A DNA stretch of 64,000 bases, taken from contig NW_024881710.1 in the NCBI RefSeq assembly GCF_019059575.1, positions 307,001-371,000 on the forward strand, read 5' to 3'. Below are positions 1-11,500 of this stretch, one piece after another. A program made the position numbers and the translations under genes. Numbering within the stretch: the first letter of the stretch is position 1; each line of letters begins with the position of its first letter. The stretch comes from Amphibalanus amphitrite. Lineage: Eukaryota; Arthropoda; Thecostraca; Balanomorpha; Balanidae. The notes beneath the pieces were generated by a model that was not told where the DNA came from, did not search any database, and saw nothing but the letters and a program-made list of their open reading frames with translations.

Positions 1-620
1 TGCTGGCTTCTTTGCTCTTAACGGGCAGGGGCGTCGCCACGGGTCCCCAACTTGTACGGACACATTCTGTCAGCCGTAATACTCGTCAGATGTGTTAACC
101 CACGCGGACCCAGGGTGGGTGTTTTTCGTCCTCCCCTCCCCCCCCCCCCACACACACACACACCTCGGACGAATAGTTGCGATAGCCCCGAATGCCTAGT
201 GGTTTCGGGAAAAAATACAAACACATTTTTGATACCAACCTACATTAGGTCAAAGGGTTAGCGATATTAGGTCAAAGGTTAGGTTAGCGACCCCGAGCTG
301 CGGCTTTTTTGCAGATTTCTTCACCAAAAAAGGTCCTAGACCTAAAGCAGTGGTACCAACGCATTCGTCATGTCAAGACGCGTCGAATGACATATAGGTT
401 GTTTGAAAAGGTCAAGTTTTATGTTGACCTCATGTGACCTCGAATGGCCTTTGGTTGACGTTTACACATGATCAGTCTCATTTGCTGTATTTGAAGTCAC
501 TGGCCACGATTTTGTCATTCCTTTTGATCTAAGCATTCATTTAGAGCCTCAGGATGACAAAAGTGACATGATTAAATGTCATATGACTGACGTATCAGTA
601 AAATAGCATTTAGAAGGATA

Positions 621-1639
621 CAGGGTGTAACGAAATTATCCGGTAACCTTCTTCCCGCTGCGATTAAGAAACAAGACAGCCTGAGGTTTTCCTTTAGATG
701 AAGATATCGCCAGCTTTCATAAAATCATAATTAAAAATCCCTGGAACATTCCAGCTACTGGGTTTTCAAGCAGTAGGTTTGATGTGGACAGACGCCGTAT
801 TAGCATGTATGTGCTCACATACAGTTGGGCGGTCCTGCAGTGCCGGGTGTCCCCTTATTCACCTCCCGCTGGACAAAAATCCTTAAGATCTCTATGAAAT
901 CAGGATGACAACTATTTCCAAGTCGTAGCCCGTTAGTCCAAAAGGATAAGAGCTTCTCTCGGCGTCACTTCTCATTCTCCTACGGACTTAAATGTAGCGC
1001 TCCAACCTGCACGAAGGCAGCGTGGCTTGAATCAAACACCAGTGCGTTTTTAGAAATGGAGCCCTCGCGTGCCGTCCGGATGAGCGGCCCCAATTATTTG
1101 TTTGCCAGGATGCTGCTTCGGTAATAATCGTCACTGAAGGTGGTCTTCTGTGACACAATGCACAGCTGGAACATCGCACATAAGCTGAACATGTTCCAGA
1201 CCTGGATCTTGGCCGGATGTTTGACGCCGGTGACGGCCGGCACGTTTGAGTTACTGGCAGCCAACACAAGGCCGCTTTGACGGCTCAAAGGACAATACAG
1301 CGCGAATAGCTGCCCACTCCACCAAACGCTCATGTCTTCCTTCGACCAGTGCAGTGGACGTGTCTTGGTGTGAGGCCAAAGGTGTTGCACTAGCTATTTT
1401 CCCGTCCATTGCGTTGTCTTTTTCAGTTTGATGGGCAGAAGAACCAAGTTAAGGGGTGGATAGTGGTGGGCCATGATGTGGGCCTTCTTTATCTGCCTTG
1501 CCAAGAATACAAGTCAATCTGCAGATTGATTGTTGTCGTTTCCTTGTCGCTATCTTGACAACTCTCCTAACCACTTTAGCGTTCGCGGCCGGGCTGAGTT
1601 CTAATAAAAAAGATGTCCGAATAATTTCGTCACACCCTA
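621..1639. mobile_element. TA-flanked MITE, mariner-like ends
   Basis: Left end CAGGGTGTAACGAAATTAT and right end ATAATTTCGTCACACCCTA are inverted repeats with few mismatches, and both are bordered by TA (619-620 and 1640-1641). The TA duplication and CAGGGTGT-like terminus fit the Tc1/mariner group. No transposase-like reading frame is visible, so it is non-autonomous. It sits inside the relic at 22-2912. Confidence 0.7.
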
Positions 1640-1698
1640 TACCTATACCTACTCTTGCGTGACATTGACTTTGGAGCGGCCTTGGATCGTAACTTTAA

Positions 1699-2744
1699 AG
1701 GTAGTGTGCCAGCTTTCCTGGACCGTATGGAGTTAATGGCCCAGATAAGGAGAACCGGATTTTTAGAACTTATCCATACCTTCAAAACTCATGGAAACGT
1801 CTTAAATTCTTCAAATTTTGAGTAGCCCAGTGCGAAATTCGCCCCGACGGGTTGTCGGTCGTACCCCAACCACATTTCACACCACTATGAACAATAAATG
1901 CACACACTGAAATCGCTATTACCGATAGGCTCATCCAATCAAGTTTCGATAAACCCGTTCATCATCATCTCCTGCGGTTTCGAACACGCCTGTTAGGTGG
2001 TGCGGTAGACCGCGCCCAAAGCCAGGGCCCCGGTAACGTGAGGTAGCCGAGTCGGGGCAGCGTGCGCTGACCCAAGCCGGGGCCGCGCGTCCTCCCGGTG
2101 TCATGTGATAGCCCGGGGCTGCCCGCGGGGATGCGGTAGACCGCGCCCAAAGCCGCGGCCCCGGCCTGGGTCAGCGCACGCTGCCCCGACTCGGCTACCT
2201 CACGTTACCGGTGCCCTGGCTTTGGGCGCGGTGGTGGTGCGTCGGGCCGCGCGCTCTGACTTCGGCCAAGAAAAATGCGTCAGCTGATCATTGTCATTTC
2301 TGCCACTTTCATGTGGTGAGATGGGGTCATAACTTTAGAGACGGCTGTTTCATATCAATTATTTTACATAAAATAATATTTCCAACCATAAATAAATGTT
2401 CGACAGCCAAATTAAAGAAACAATACCAATACAGGCTTACAGTTTAAATTCGACATTGTGTTGTCTACGATTAGACAGCTGATAACTCATTCCCGTACGT
2501 CGTAACTCTATAATGACCTTTGCTTATTGTCACATGTGCGCCGCATTCGTGATTGTTGCCGACGCCTGTTTGCAGGTCAGCCCACTACAGTTGTTATACA
2601 TATCGAAAAACCGATAAACTTTTAGGCGAAAAAAGCACTATTTTAGGCCCATTTTTGATTTTTTTTGCGATATTAGGTAAAAACAGAAGCTTCTTATCCT
2701 AGGAAAAATAAAATGGGAAATCATTCAAAGGTGGCACACTACCT
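1699..2744 (+). mobile_element. 1.05-kb TTAA-flanked MITE (T2/Kolobok-like ends), copy 1
   Basis: Begins AGGTAGTGTGCCA and ends TGGCACACTACCT, flanked by TTAA at 1695-1698 and 2745-2748. A nearly identical copy in opposite orientation lies at 49458-50502. It carries a GC-rich internal inverted repeat around 1990-2260. TTAAAGG termini resemble the T2-type MITEs known from Xenopus (Kolobok superfamily); that assignment is inference. The host sequence on either side rejoins into the AGGTCA-family element, which confirms an insertion. Confidence 0.85.
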
Positions 2745-2916
2745 TTAACCACAAATAGGGGGTCTGATAAGCTTTAACCTGCTTCAAACATGTGCGAAGA
2801 CTGCATTTTTGCCGTCGACAAAACTTGTACGGACATTCCGTACAAGTTTCCGAGCCTTCCAAAACTTGTACGGACACTGTCCGTAGTGTCCGTAGTGGTG
2901 GCGACGCCCATGTTAA

Positions 2917-3502
2917 CGGGCCACTTTTGCGTCTAGTCTGTTGATGTTTCGTTCGTTTGACGTTCCGATGTTTCGGTCGGATTGCATTGACCTAAGTTTG
3001 GTCTAATAAAAGTGAAGCCTTTGAGCATATACATTGTATTAACCCCATTTAATGTTTTTGTTATATTCAAAACCAGTAGCAAGCACAATCCCTGTAACGT
3101 GTAATAGTGATACAAATTACCCCACCATGTGATACAACTCACCCAAGCCATGGGGCAAGTTGTATCAAAAACATTGTACCTACTATTCGGCAGGCCGTAG
3201 AAGAAAAACTGATAGAGGTAGCGGAAAAGTTACTTTGCACAAAAAAGCAGAAGAATCAAGGAAGGAGATAGTGTGGAAATAATGAGTTTATCACGGATAG
3301 TTACGAGGTTATGGGTCTTGGAGTAAAAACTGATACAACCCACCCCATTGATCTCCCCTATGCGAAAACCTTTTTGAGGGGTTAAATACCACACGCAGGT
3401 GTCTTTTCTTGGTCTCAAAGCGTAGTAACAAGAATGAGCTACATGATGGTGCCCAAAGGTTTGAGTAATCTGTGTTGGGTTGAGTGTCAGAAGGTTTCGT
3501 GC
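2917..3502. other. Intergenic, no feature recognised
   Basis: Apparently single-copy, AT-leaning DNA between two transposon insertions. No open frame with coding character and no repeat structure seen. Confidence 0.6.
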
Positions 3503-3506
3503 TTAA

Positions 3507-3995
3507 AGGGACCCTCCCACCTTCAAAAAAGTTAATGAATTGGCATGAAAGTGATGTCCCTTGGTTCAGAAAGAGCGAAAACGAATATCTACCAAATTTC
3601 ACCGAAAAATATTCACTGGTTTTCAAGATATTAGGCTTTTACTTTTGTTTACTTTTTGGGATCTCCCCTGTTACTAGCGACTTTATTTGGAAGCAATAAT
3701 TTGGCAGCCTTAAAGTGCGGCAGACGTTGCGCGCAAAGCAGCGTATACCACCACGTGTTAACGATGGTTTTAGTCTAAGATTTAAAAATCGTTAGATCTC
3801 CGCTGACGTCACAAATTCTAAGGGGGCATTCCAATGCATTAGCCCCTTAGAATCCGAAAACTGCAAGTTTGAAATTCCATATCTTCGAATTAAAGCATTT
3901 TTCGATGTTGTGAGTGCCCAAACCGGTATTTGCAGGCCATGGCCACCAATTTGGCTATCTCAACTCAAAACTAATGTTAAGGTGGGAGTGTCCCT
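3507..3995. mobile_element. 0.49-kb TTAA MITE, AGGGACCCTCCCACC family
   Basis: Ends AGGGACCCTCCCACCTT and AAGGTGGGAGTGTCCCT are inverted repeats, bordered by TTAA at 3503-3506 and 3996-3999. Sister copies lie at 5343-5839 (more diverged) and 22084-22550. There is no coding capacity. A run of G follows directly at 4000-4012. Confidence 0.88.
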
Positions 3996-3999
3996 TTAA

Positions 4000-4548
4000 G
4001 GGGGGGGGGGGGCGTTTTTTACCTATTCACCCTATTCTTCGACGATAGTTTCTCGTGCAACATTCCAAGTCCCGTTTATCATTTCTCCGGTTAAAAAAAA
4101 AAACTAAAAAGGATGATGAATAGGAAGTAAGAACGTATAAACTGAAAATACAGTGATCTTCCATATTTCGTATCCATTACCCTCCCATTGGCATTTGCGA
4201 TACAGAGGCGGCCTGCTGAGTGCTGAACCTTTCTCCCAGTTACCTCCATACCAGACCTTGCGAACGGGGCGACACCTACGACGGTTACAGCAGCGCCACC
4301 CTCTGAGGCGCAGCTGCCGGGACCTTAGGGGCCGGTGCTACACTGCACTGGCGCCGCAGCGGCCCGTCGTGCGCCACCTACCGCCACAGCTGGACCTCTG
4401 AAGACGAGCCCTCCTCAGCGGGTCATAATGACTATCGTCACAGCCTGATGTTGGTGGACTAGCGAGCTATCGTCGCAAGGAAGCATTGAGAAACCAAGCT
4501 GCATAAGGTTTAAGGATTACTGATGTAGGTAGCTTTTATTCGATTTTA
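4000..4548. other. Poly-G tract and GC-rich patch
   Basis: A G run at 4000-4012 and a GC-rich islet at about 4190-4440. Neither strand shows recognisable protein similarity. A possible promoter or exon fragment is not supported by any other signal. Confidence 0.4.
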
Positions 4549-4619
4549 GGACTAAAGTACGTATCGCTAAAGTACGTAGGACAAAAGTACGTATGCAAAT
4601 GTTCGTACGCAAATATACG

Positions 4620-5130
4620 TAGGCGATAAAGTTCGTATGCCAAAAGTACGTACGCAAATGTTCGTACGCAAAAGTACGTATGCAAAAGTACGTAGTGTAT
4701 AAAGTACGTATGTCAAAAGTACGTACGCAAATGTTCGTACGCAAAAGTACGTATGAAAAAGTACGTAGTGCATAAAGTACGTATGCCAAAAGTACGTACA
4801 CAAATGTTCGTACGCAAAAGTACGTATGCAAAAGTACGTAGTGTAAAATGTACGTATGCCAAAAGTACGTACGCAAATGTTCGTACGCAAAAGTTCGTAT
4901 GCAAAAGTACGTAGTGTATAAAGTACGTATGCCAAAAGTACGTACGCAAATGTTCGTACGCAAAAGTACGTATGCAAAAGTACGTAGTGTATAAAGTACG
5001 TATGCCAAAAGTACGTACGCAAATGTTCGTACGCAAAAGTTCGTATGCAAAAGTACGTAGTGTAAAAAGTACGTATGCCAAAAGTACGTACGGTTCGTAT
5101 GCCAAAGTACGTAGTGTATAAAGTATGTAT
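4620..5130. repeat. 73-bp minisatellite of GTACGTA motifs
   Basis: About seven units of roughly 73 bp (for example starts at 4701 and 4774), each with about five copies of GTACGTA or TTCGTAC separated by short A-rich spacers. Confidence 0.9.
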
Positions 5131-5342
5131 GTTAGAAGTAGGGTATAGTCGTGTAAGTTGGGCCACTTTTTCTTTATTGCTGCTCTGTTGCCATACTGCA
5201 GGGAACTCATGATAAATTCATATACCAAATAATATAGCTTTGTCCATTTCGCCCATTTGCTCATCAAGAAATTTTGCTATGCCTTGTAACAAATGCTCAT
5301 TAAATAAAGAATCAGAAAGGTATTACACATTGATCAACTTAA

Positions 5343-5839
5343 AGGGACTATCCCACCTTCTAAAATGTTGTTAAAACCAGTTAAATTGTGCCCGACTTTA
5401 TAGATTGGATGACCAGGAACACGGTTCTGGCATTTATTTTTCATTAAACATCTTAGGCTTCCCATATTCCAAACACAAACTTTCAAATATCTGACGTCAT
5501 AGCCCAAAATTTCCTCCTTCCCCAGGCCACATTACTGTCATAAAGCTGATTCTTTTTACTCTGTAGGCACCACAACAAAGTTCAGACCAAGTTTTAAGCG
5601 ATTTTTCAACGAACAAACCCATTTAAATCAGAATGACTAAACGATGTGACGTCACACTAACGGTCGCTCCATGTTGAAGATAGGGCCTTGTACAAGGCCC
5701 ATTTTCAAATGAAGGGAACGAATTTCTTCAACACCAAGAGGCCGCGGGGTTTGCAACCTAGATAGATAGTGGTTTCTGAACCTCGCCGCAAACTTGGCTA
5801 TCTCAACTCAAACCCCATGTTAAAGGTGGGATAGTCCCT
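5343..5839. mobile_element. 0.5-kb TTAA MITE nested in the TACGTA element
   Basis: Ends AGGGACTATCCCACCTT and AAGGTGGGATAGTCCCT are perfect inverted repeats, with TTAA at 5339-5342 and 5840-5843. Same TTAAAGGGA terminus as the copies at 3507 and 22084, with a diverged interior. Confidence 0.88.
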
Positions 5840-6179
5840 TTAACCCAAGGGTGGGGACGTACTTAATACCCTACGTACATTTGCTATACGTACTTTTGTC
5901 CGTGACGTACTTTTGTCCACATAGGGTAGACCGGGGCGGGCAAGTCGCCCCGCCGAGGTAAAACGCCTCACCGATGTTTCTCGGAACTGGCAGGGTTCTG
6001 GGGAAAGATCCTCTCTTCTGTTAATCTAGTGAATGGGGCTTCTTGCCTCAGGCCGTGGGGGTGTTTTGCCCTGGGGTTGGGGAAAAATGCCCCATTTGCA
6101 GTTGCTTCACAAAGCACTTCCTAGCTGGGAGTCCGATCATAAGTGAATGAATTTGAGGGGTGGAATTTAAAGTAAAATG

Positions 6180-6690
6180 TCCAAAGAACACATGACGTAC
6201 GTACTTTTGTCCATACGTACTTTATACCCTACGTACTTCTGCGATACGTACTTTTGTCCGTGACGTACTTTTGTCCATACGTACTTTTTACCCTACGTAC
6301 ATTAGCTATACGTACTTTTGTCCGTGACGTACTTTTGTCCATACGTACTTTATACCCTACGTACTTCTGCGATACGTACTTTTGTCCCTGACGTACTTTT
6401 GTCCATACGTACTTTATACAGTACGTACTTCTGCGATACGTACTTTTGTCCCTGACGTACTTTTGTCCATACGTACTTTATACTGTACGTACTTCTCCGA
6501 TACGTACTTTTGTCCTTGACGTACTTTTGTCCATACGTACTTTATATTGTACGTATTTCTGCGATACGCACTTTTGTCCCTGACGTACTTTTGTCCATAC
6601 GTACTTAATACTGTACGTACTTTTGCGATACGTACTTTAATCCTACGTACTTTTGCTTACGTACTTTTGTCCTACGTACTTTAGCGATAC
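6180..6690. repeat. TACGTAC minisatellite, right arm
   Basis: Units such as GATACGTACTTTTGTCC alternate with GTACTTTATAC segments. It is the inverted counterpart of the array at 4620-5130, although the unit composition differs. Confidence 0.88.
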
Positions 6691-6702
6691 GTACTTTTGT
6701 CC

Positions 6703-8118
6703 GTAACCCCTTTTATTCATCGCCTATAGTCGGAGGACGAGCGGAGGTAAACACTGTAAGTCATTACAGATGTCGCCACAGTCGTGAGCTCGACCTCGGT
6801 GGCCTCATTCGGCCGGTCGGGGTTATGAGCAGCTACTGTCCTCCCAGCGAATGCTGGCCAACTCTGATGGTTTCTAATGGTGTGAAGTGGGCCCCGCCCG
6901 GACGCCGTTGCTCGATAGATACGGTGCCGCTTATGGTGCGGGCCCTGGTGGGACGGACGGGATTTTTGACCGGAGAGAAGGGTTTGGTCGACTGAAAACC
7001 CCAGAAGCATGTATTGCCCGGATGTGAATGAATAAGCATGTGAATGAAAAACCGCGACGCGTAACGCCCTAAACTCGGAACAGCCAGATCCGGAGCGGAG
7101 CTTCCTATGCTGTTTGTGGGGCGGCTACCCCACCAACTTGCCATTTATTTGCTCGACCATTAAGCATTTTGTTACATACATCAGCCTTAGCCACTTTGTA
7201 AAGCTTTACGAGTGGTTTCGAATGCCCTCCCTCGTTGTCCCCGTCACAGCGAGGTGGCGCTGCGTCCATAAAGACTTCTGAATAATCACAGCAGCCTTTA
7301 TTATCTACGTATTTACCTGGTAGAGCATACGACGAATCAGTACAAAAATACAGGCCACCCGACTCATTCGGTCCGGCGCACATTCAACATTCAGCCCGCC
7401 GAGCGATGCTGAGAATTTAGAAATTGGCGGAACAGAGTCGAGCGACCGCCACACACTAGTTGATTGGCGAGCGATGTACACAACGCAGGCGCCTTCTGTC
7501 ATCTGCTGAGCCCGGATCGAACAGTCTGCGTGAGATCCTTTCGCCATGTGGGTGCCAGTGATGTAGATATAAAGCAGCCCTGCGGCGCTGCACCACGCCT
7601 CGCCCGGCTGGATGCCGGCCTCCGGCGACCACGGTCATACATGCAAACGGCGGGCAGCGCCGGCGGACAAACCACTCCCCGCACCGCGCAAGCTCGGTTG
7701 TAAAAACGTCGTAAAAATCATACAAAGGAATCCTAATCTTGAGCCACTAGTTGCTTCATATTATTGGTCCCCAGAAGGCAGCATAAAAGTTTCGACCATC
7801 GCACATTCAGACCATGCAAACCGCCCAACTGCACCGGCTGAGCCGGAATGCTCGGCTGGTTGGTGTTGGTGCTCGGGGCGCGGGGACGGTGCCGTTACTG
7901 GACCGGTCACCAGTCCTCCGCCACCGCAGCCCGGACAAACTGCCCGACATCTGACGGACAAACCACATAGCTGTAGTAATCTCCATGTCTACATAACAGC
8001 GCTCACGACGCGTCCCTTCACGGAACATGGCCGCCCCTTTGTCAGCACCAAAGGCGAGGCCATGTCCACTAGCGGAGCCGCCGGCCGGCCGCACGGACCG
8101 GCCTGAAGGACCGACCGC
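6703..8118. other. 3' flank of innexin gene 1
   Basis: GC-moderate DNA downstream of the gene 1 stop. It probably includes its 3' UTR. On the minus strand AATAAA occurs at 7302-7297 and again near 7143-7148. No further coding region recognised. Confidence 0.45.
7297..7302 (-). terminator. Candidate polyadenylation signal, gene 1
   Basis: AATAAA on the minus strand about 0.8 kb past the gene 1 stop. The motif is common in AT-rich DNA, so this is a weak call without transcript ends. Confidence 0.25.
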
Positions 8119-8541
8119 TCAGACCATGGACGACTTGCTCTGAGGCACGTTGCTCTCGGCCGTCTCGATCTTCTTGCTCAGCTCAGCGATGACATCCTTG
8201 TAGACGAACGGATCCAGGTTGAAGCAGAGCATGTAGAGCAGCCACCAGTCGCCCAGAGAGCTCTTCTTGCAGATCACCTCGATGGCATCCTTGGGCACCA
8301 TGCGGTTCTTCATGTGGATCAGGCTGGGGCGCACGGCCGGCACGAAGATCATGATGGCACGCAGGAGCAGCACCACCGACAGCATGGTGGCCAGGATGAT
8401 GTACCAGAACCAGACGAAGATGAAGGCCTTCTCGTTGACAATGTTGAGCGCCAGCACGCACAGCGAGTCGTGGCGGGTGACCGTTCCCGAAGGACCGAAC
8501 TTGTGGAACACGCACTTGGTCAGCCGCGGGAAAACGTACAC
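8119..8541 (-). CDS. Gene 1 coding exon 4
   Basis: Acceptor CCGACAG|GTG, then 140 codons and TGA. It encodes the two loop 2 cysteines, NIVNEK, TM4 and the C-terminal tail. Confidence 0.94.
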   Translation of the reverse strand: MYVFPRLTKCVFHKFGPSGTVTRHDSLCVLALNIVNEKAFIFVWFWYIILATMLSVVLLLRAIMIFVPAVRPSLIHMKNRMVPKDAIEVICKKSSLGDWWLLYMLCFNLDPFVYKDVIAELSKKIETAESNVPQSKSSMV

Positions 8542-11500
8542 CTGTCGGACGGACAAACGGCGGTACGTCAGGGGTCGGTCAACTGCGGAGGACATTAGGC
8601 CAGCGTAGGCAAGGAGCGTAGGCCAGTTTCGGGTATGTTGGCTTGTGAGTGTTTATTTACGTTGTTGACTAAGTGAATGAGTGATCATTCAGTCTGTGGA
8701 CTAAGACTTACTAGTGGTTATGCGGCATACGCTATACGTGGAAGGCTTAGAAGCCACCAGCCGCGGATCAACAGGGCCAAAAGCCAAGTGTCTCACTCAG
8801 AAAACGAGCCGAGATTACCGACAAGGAAGGCAGGGGACTGGTTCCGCCAAACGTGTCCTTGCAGCTGTGCGCCTCACTCACCATGGGGTCGACACGCTCT
8901 TCCTGCGGCATCTCGGAGAAGTTGAGCAGACGCGAGCCGTACGTGAAGAACTCGCCGTCGAAGAAGGCGTCCATCAGGTACATCTGGCCGATGACGTTCA
9001 CCAGGCAGAGCAGCTCGCAGAAGAAGTAGCGGTACACGTACATGTCGTGAGACTGGGGACAATGTGATGCGATGTGATACGTCTGACGAACAATCGCACA
9101 TGAGGAAACGCAAGGGTTCGATCGTAAAGACAAAGATGCAGTCGGATGTCACCTAATTTGACAATCTAAGTCTTCAGCTACAGCACGTTCGGTACCGGCC
9201 AAAACCACCTTGGTTGACTATGGTTGCTTTATCATGACAACGTTTTAATTTGACGAGAATATCTAAATCAATGAGATTTTACTCTGGTGAGCATCCTTGG
9301 TGAGAAAACCATCATAACTAAAACAGTTAATTTATAAATGACTCAGCAGAGGCTTTTAATGCCACTTGTCACCGGGTGGCCCAGAAGATACGCAAAGGAG
9401 CACTTATAACCACCCGTCTCCCCCTCCAGCCGCCCTTCCCAGCCCTCGTCCACATCCTTGACCTTTCCACAAATCTGCTCGTATGCGCAAAAAGAACGGT
9501 GACGGACCAGCGGAGCAATCCGGTCCCTTCGGTTCTACTCCCCTTTCCCTCTCATACTCACCCTAATATGACGAAGCATGTAGTCTACCAGCGTCTGCTT
9601 CTTCTTAGTGATCTCGTCCTCGGTCTTGAGGCCCCAGTTGAGGCCCATCACGACGGTGCCCATGATGTTGTTCTCCATGGCGTCCCAGATGAACTTGGGC
9701 GCGTAGCAGAGGATGGCCATGAAGGCGAGCACGAACACGACCCACTGGTAGTACGTGTAGTATTTGGTAGCCTCGTCATCGTTCCAGGCCGAGCCGACGT
9801 TTCCCACGCCGGGATGGGCCACCTCCTCACCCACTTGCCTGAGGGAACACCGAGCGGTCATACAGGTGATTGTTCCGAAAAGCGAAACCAGAGTATCAAG
9901 GCATCGGAGCCAGGGTATTGTTGAGAAAATCAGATTTCAGTAGCGGTTTAATGATGAACTGAATAATACGACGGGTATGATTTTCCTGTCGTTAGCCAGA
10001 TCGATAAGCCGTTGATGATAGGAATAGCTGAACGAACGAAGCCGTTGATAATAAAGCTAAACGTACGAAGCCTTTGCTTATGCAACTGATCACATGAGCG
10101 AATCCAGAAAGGCGGTCTCGAACGCTTGGGGAGGGGGGAGATACCCTCGAAAACGTTTTTCCAAATACCTAAAAAAGAAAAACTCGTAGGATTTCGTGTC
10201 TTTATGCACCGGGGCGCAGTTTTAAGCACTTTTCTTCCGAAAAAGTTGTTTAGTTTTCTTTCTTTAAAAAAAAACGACAATTTTTAATAGATTTTGGGCG
10301 CTGCGAGGGGACGGTATTTGCCCGACCCCCCCCCCCCCCTTGATCCGCAAGTGACTGATGGTGCTTATAACCCTTCTTTGATACCCGTACCAAGTCCCCC
10401 CTTCAGTGTTTTACCCTATCAGCAGTCAGCACAGAGACAGACGGTCCATTGCTGACGAATCTCAATCGTCAGCATCGATCAGGTGACCGACAGCTGCCGT
10501 CAGCATCAGCTCAGCAGACTGGCTCAGCGCTCACGGCCGGCACCTTTGGTCTCCCCGAGACGTCTACCCCTCTCCCCAACAACCCTCCCCACCAGGCTCA
10601 CAGCACCAGGCTCACAGCCCGATGCATGTGCTCGGTCTGATGACTGAATAGGGAGGATAGCTAGAAGCACGTACAAAATGCGCTAGCCGTCGCCCGTCCT
10701 CCCCCTCCCCGCTGCCTGCCACCCCTCGTCCCTCCCTGACGCCCCTGAGAAGCGTCGGCAGGTGCTGCCATCTGACGACAAGCGTAGGGAAGCTGGCTGC
10801 TCGAGCCGGTGATAGTGGCCTATGCAGCGCCGCAGTCTCCCAAGACGGCCCGAGACTACGGGGACTTCGACATGACTCGGGGACATCCTGGCCGGCCGGC
10901 GCCGGCTATAACGCCTCATCGCGCGCCGTCCGCCGTCAGCCAGCACCCCGCTAGGCTAGGGGTGCCGGCTGATCGGTCAACAAAGCGCTGGCCTCCCGGC
11001 GGGCGAGGCGAACGGACCGGGCGGACCGGGTGCCTGCTTGGCCTCGACTCCGAGAGGTGGCGCCGCCGCCGAACCGCGCCGGGGTCACGCGGACCCGCTG
11101 GGCGCTGCTCCGTGGGTCGGACCGGGAGGCCGACACGGAGGCGCAGTCGGCAAGTTATGTACCGCGCTACGTCACAGACTGTTCCAGGCTCCAGCTGTTG
11201 GCGGCCTCTTGCCAGGGATGGTAATTGGCCAATGCATGATGAAATATGCGAGCAGTTCCAGTCATACACGTGCTTTGATGCAAATACCGGTGCGAAGCGG
11301 TGCAGGATACGATTGCTGCGAAACCTTAAGTTGTTGGGAAAACCAATAGTTGTTAGAGAGGCGTAATGAATCGAAGGAATTCACATACGAAAAAACATAG
11401 CAGTGTGATTTATTATTTGTTACGTCCGCTGATTCTATCGTGGAGCCATAAATGACCATCGGTCGAGATCATCTCATCTTCTCGCGCGGGGAGCTTTTTG

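Larger units (their letters stand above)
22..2912. mobile_element. Degenerate TTAA-flanked element, AGGTCA family, with two insertions
   Basis: TTAA occurs at 18-21 and 2913-2916. The ends share an inverted GGGCGTCGCCAC motif (about 31-42 and 2899-2910). Interior blocks 240-600, 1650-1696 and 2749-2810 align by eye, collinearly, with the intact elements at 50507 and 53010, including the GTGGTACCA, CGTCGAATGA and ACCACAAATAGGG blocks. It is an old relic split by a TA-flanked element (621-1639) and a TTAA-flanked MITE (1699-2744). The outer boundary is less certain than the interior homology. Confidence 0.55.
4549..6702. mobile_element. TACGTA-array element with long inverted ends
   Basis: The left end (4549 to about 4595) and right end (about 6656 to 6702) are inverted copies over roughly 45 bp with one or two mismatches, built from AAAGTACGTA units. 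Inside each end lies a long array of TACGTA-centred motifs, in opposite orientation on the two sides. The centre carries a TTAA MITE (5343-5839) and a GC-rich stretch (about 5925-6110). No transposase frame is visible; the long frames that run through the array on the minus strand are products of the repeat. Superfamily unknown. Confidence 0.7.

Noticed and set aside
4517..5267. Long minus-strand open frames with YVLLRTNICVRTF-type repeats
   Set aside because: They are translations of the TACGTA minisatellite in several frames at once, with no start context or non-repeat domain.
7612..8106. 164-codon plus-strand open frame downstream of gene 1
   Set aside because: GC-rich with overlapping open frames opposite and no recognisable domain; more likely gene 1 3' UTR or intergenic DNA.
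8267..8608. Plus-strand open frames opposite gene 1 exon 4
   Set aside because: Antisense shadows of the innexin exon, with no features of their own.
10809..11366. GC-rich 185-codon plus-strand open frame
   Set aside because: It lies in intron 1 of gene 1, overlaps other open frames on both strands, is R/P/G-rich and shows no domain. GC content alone explains it.
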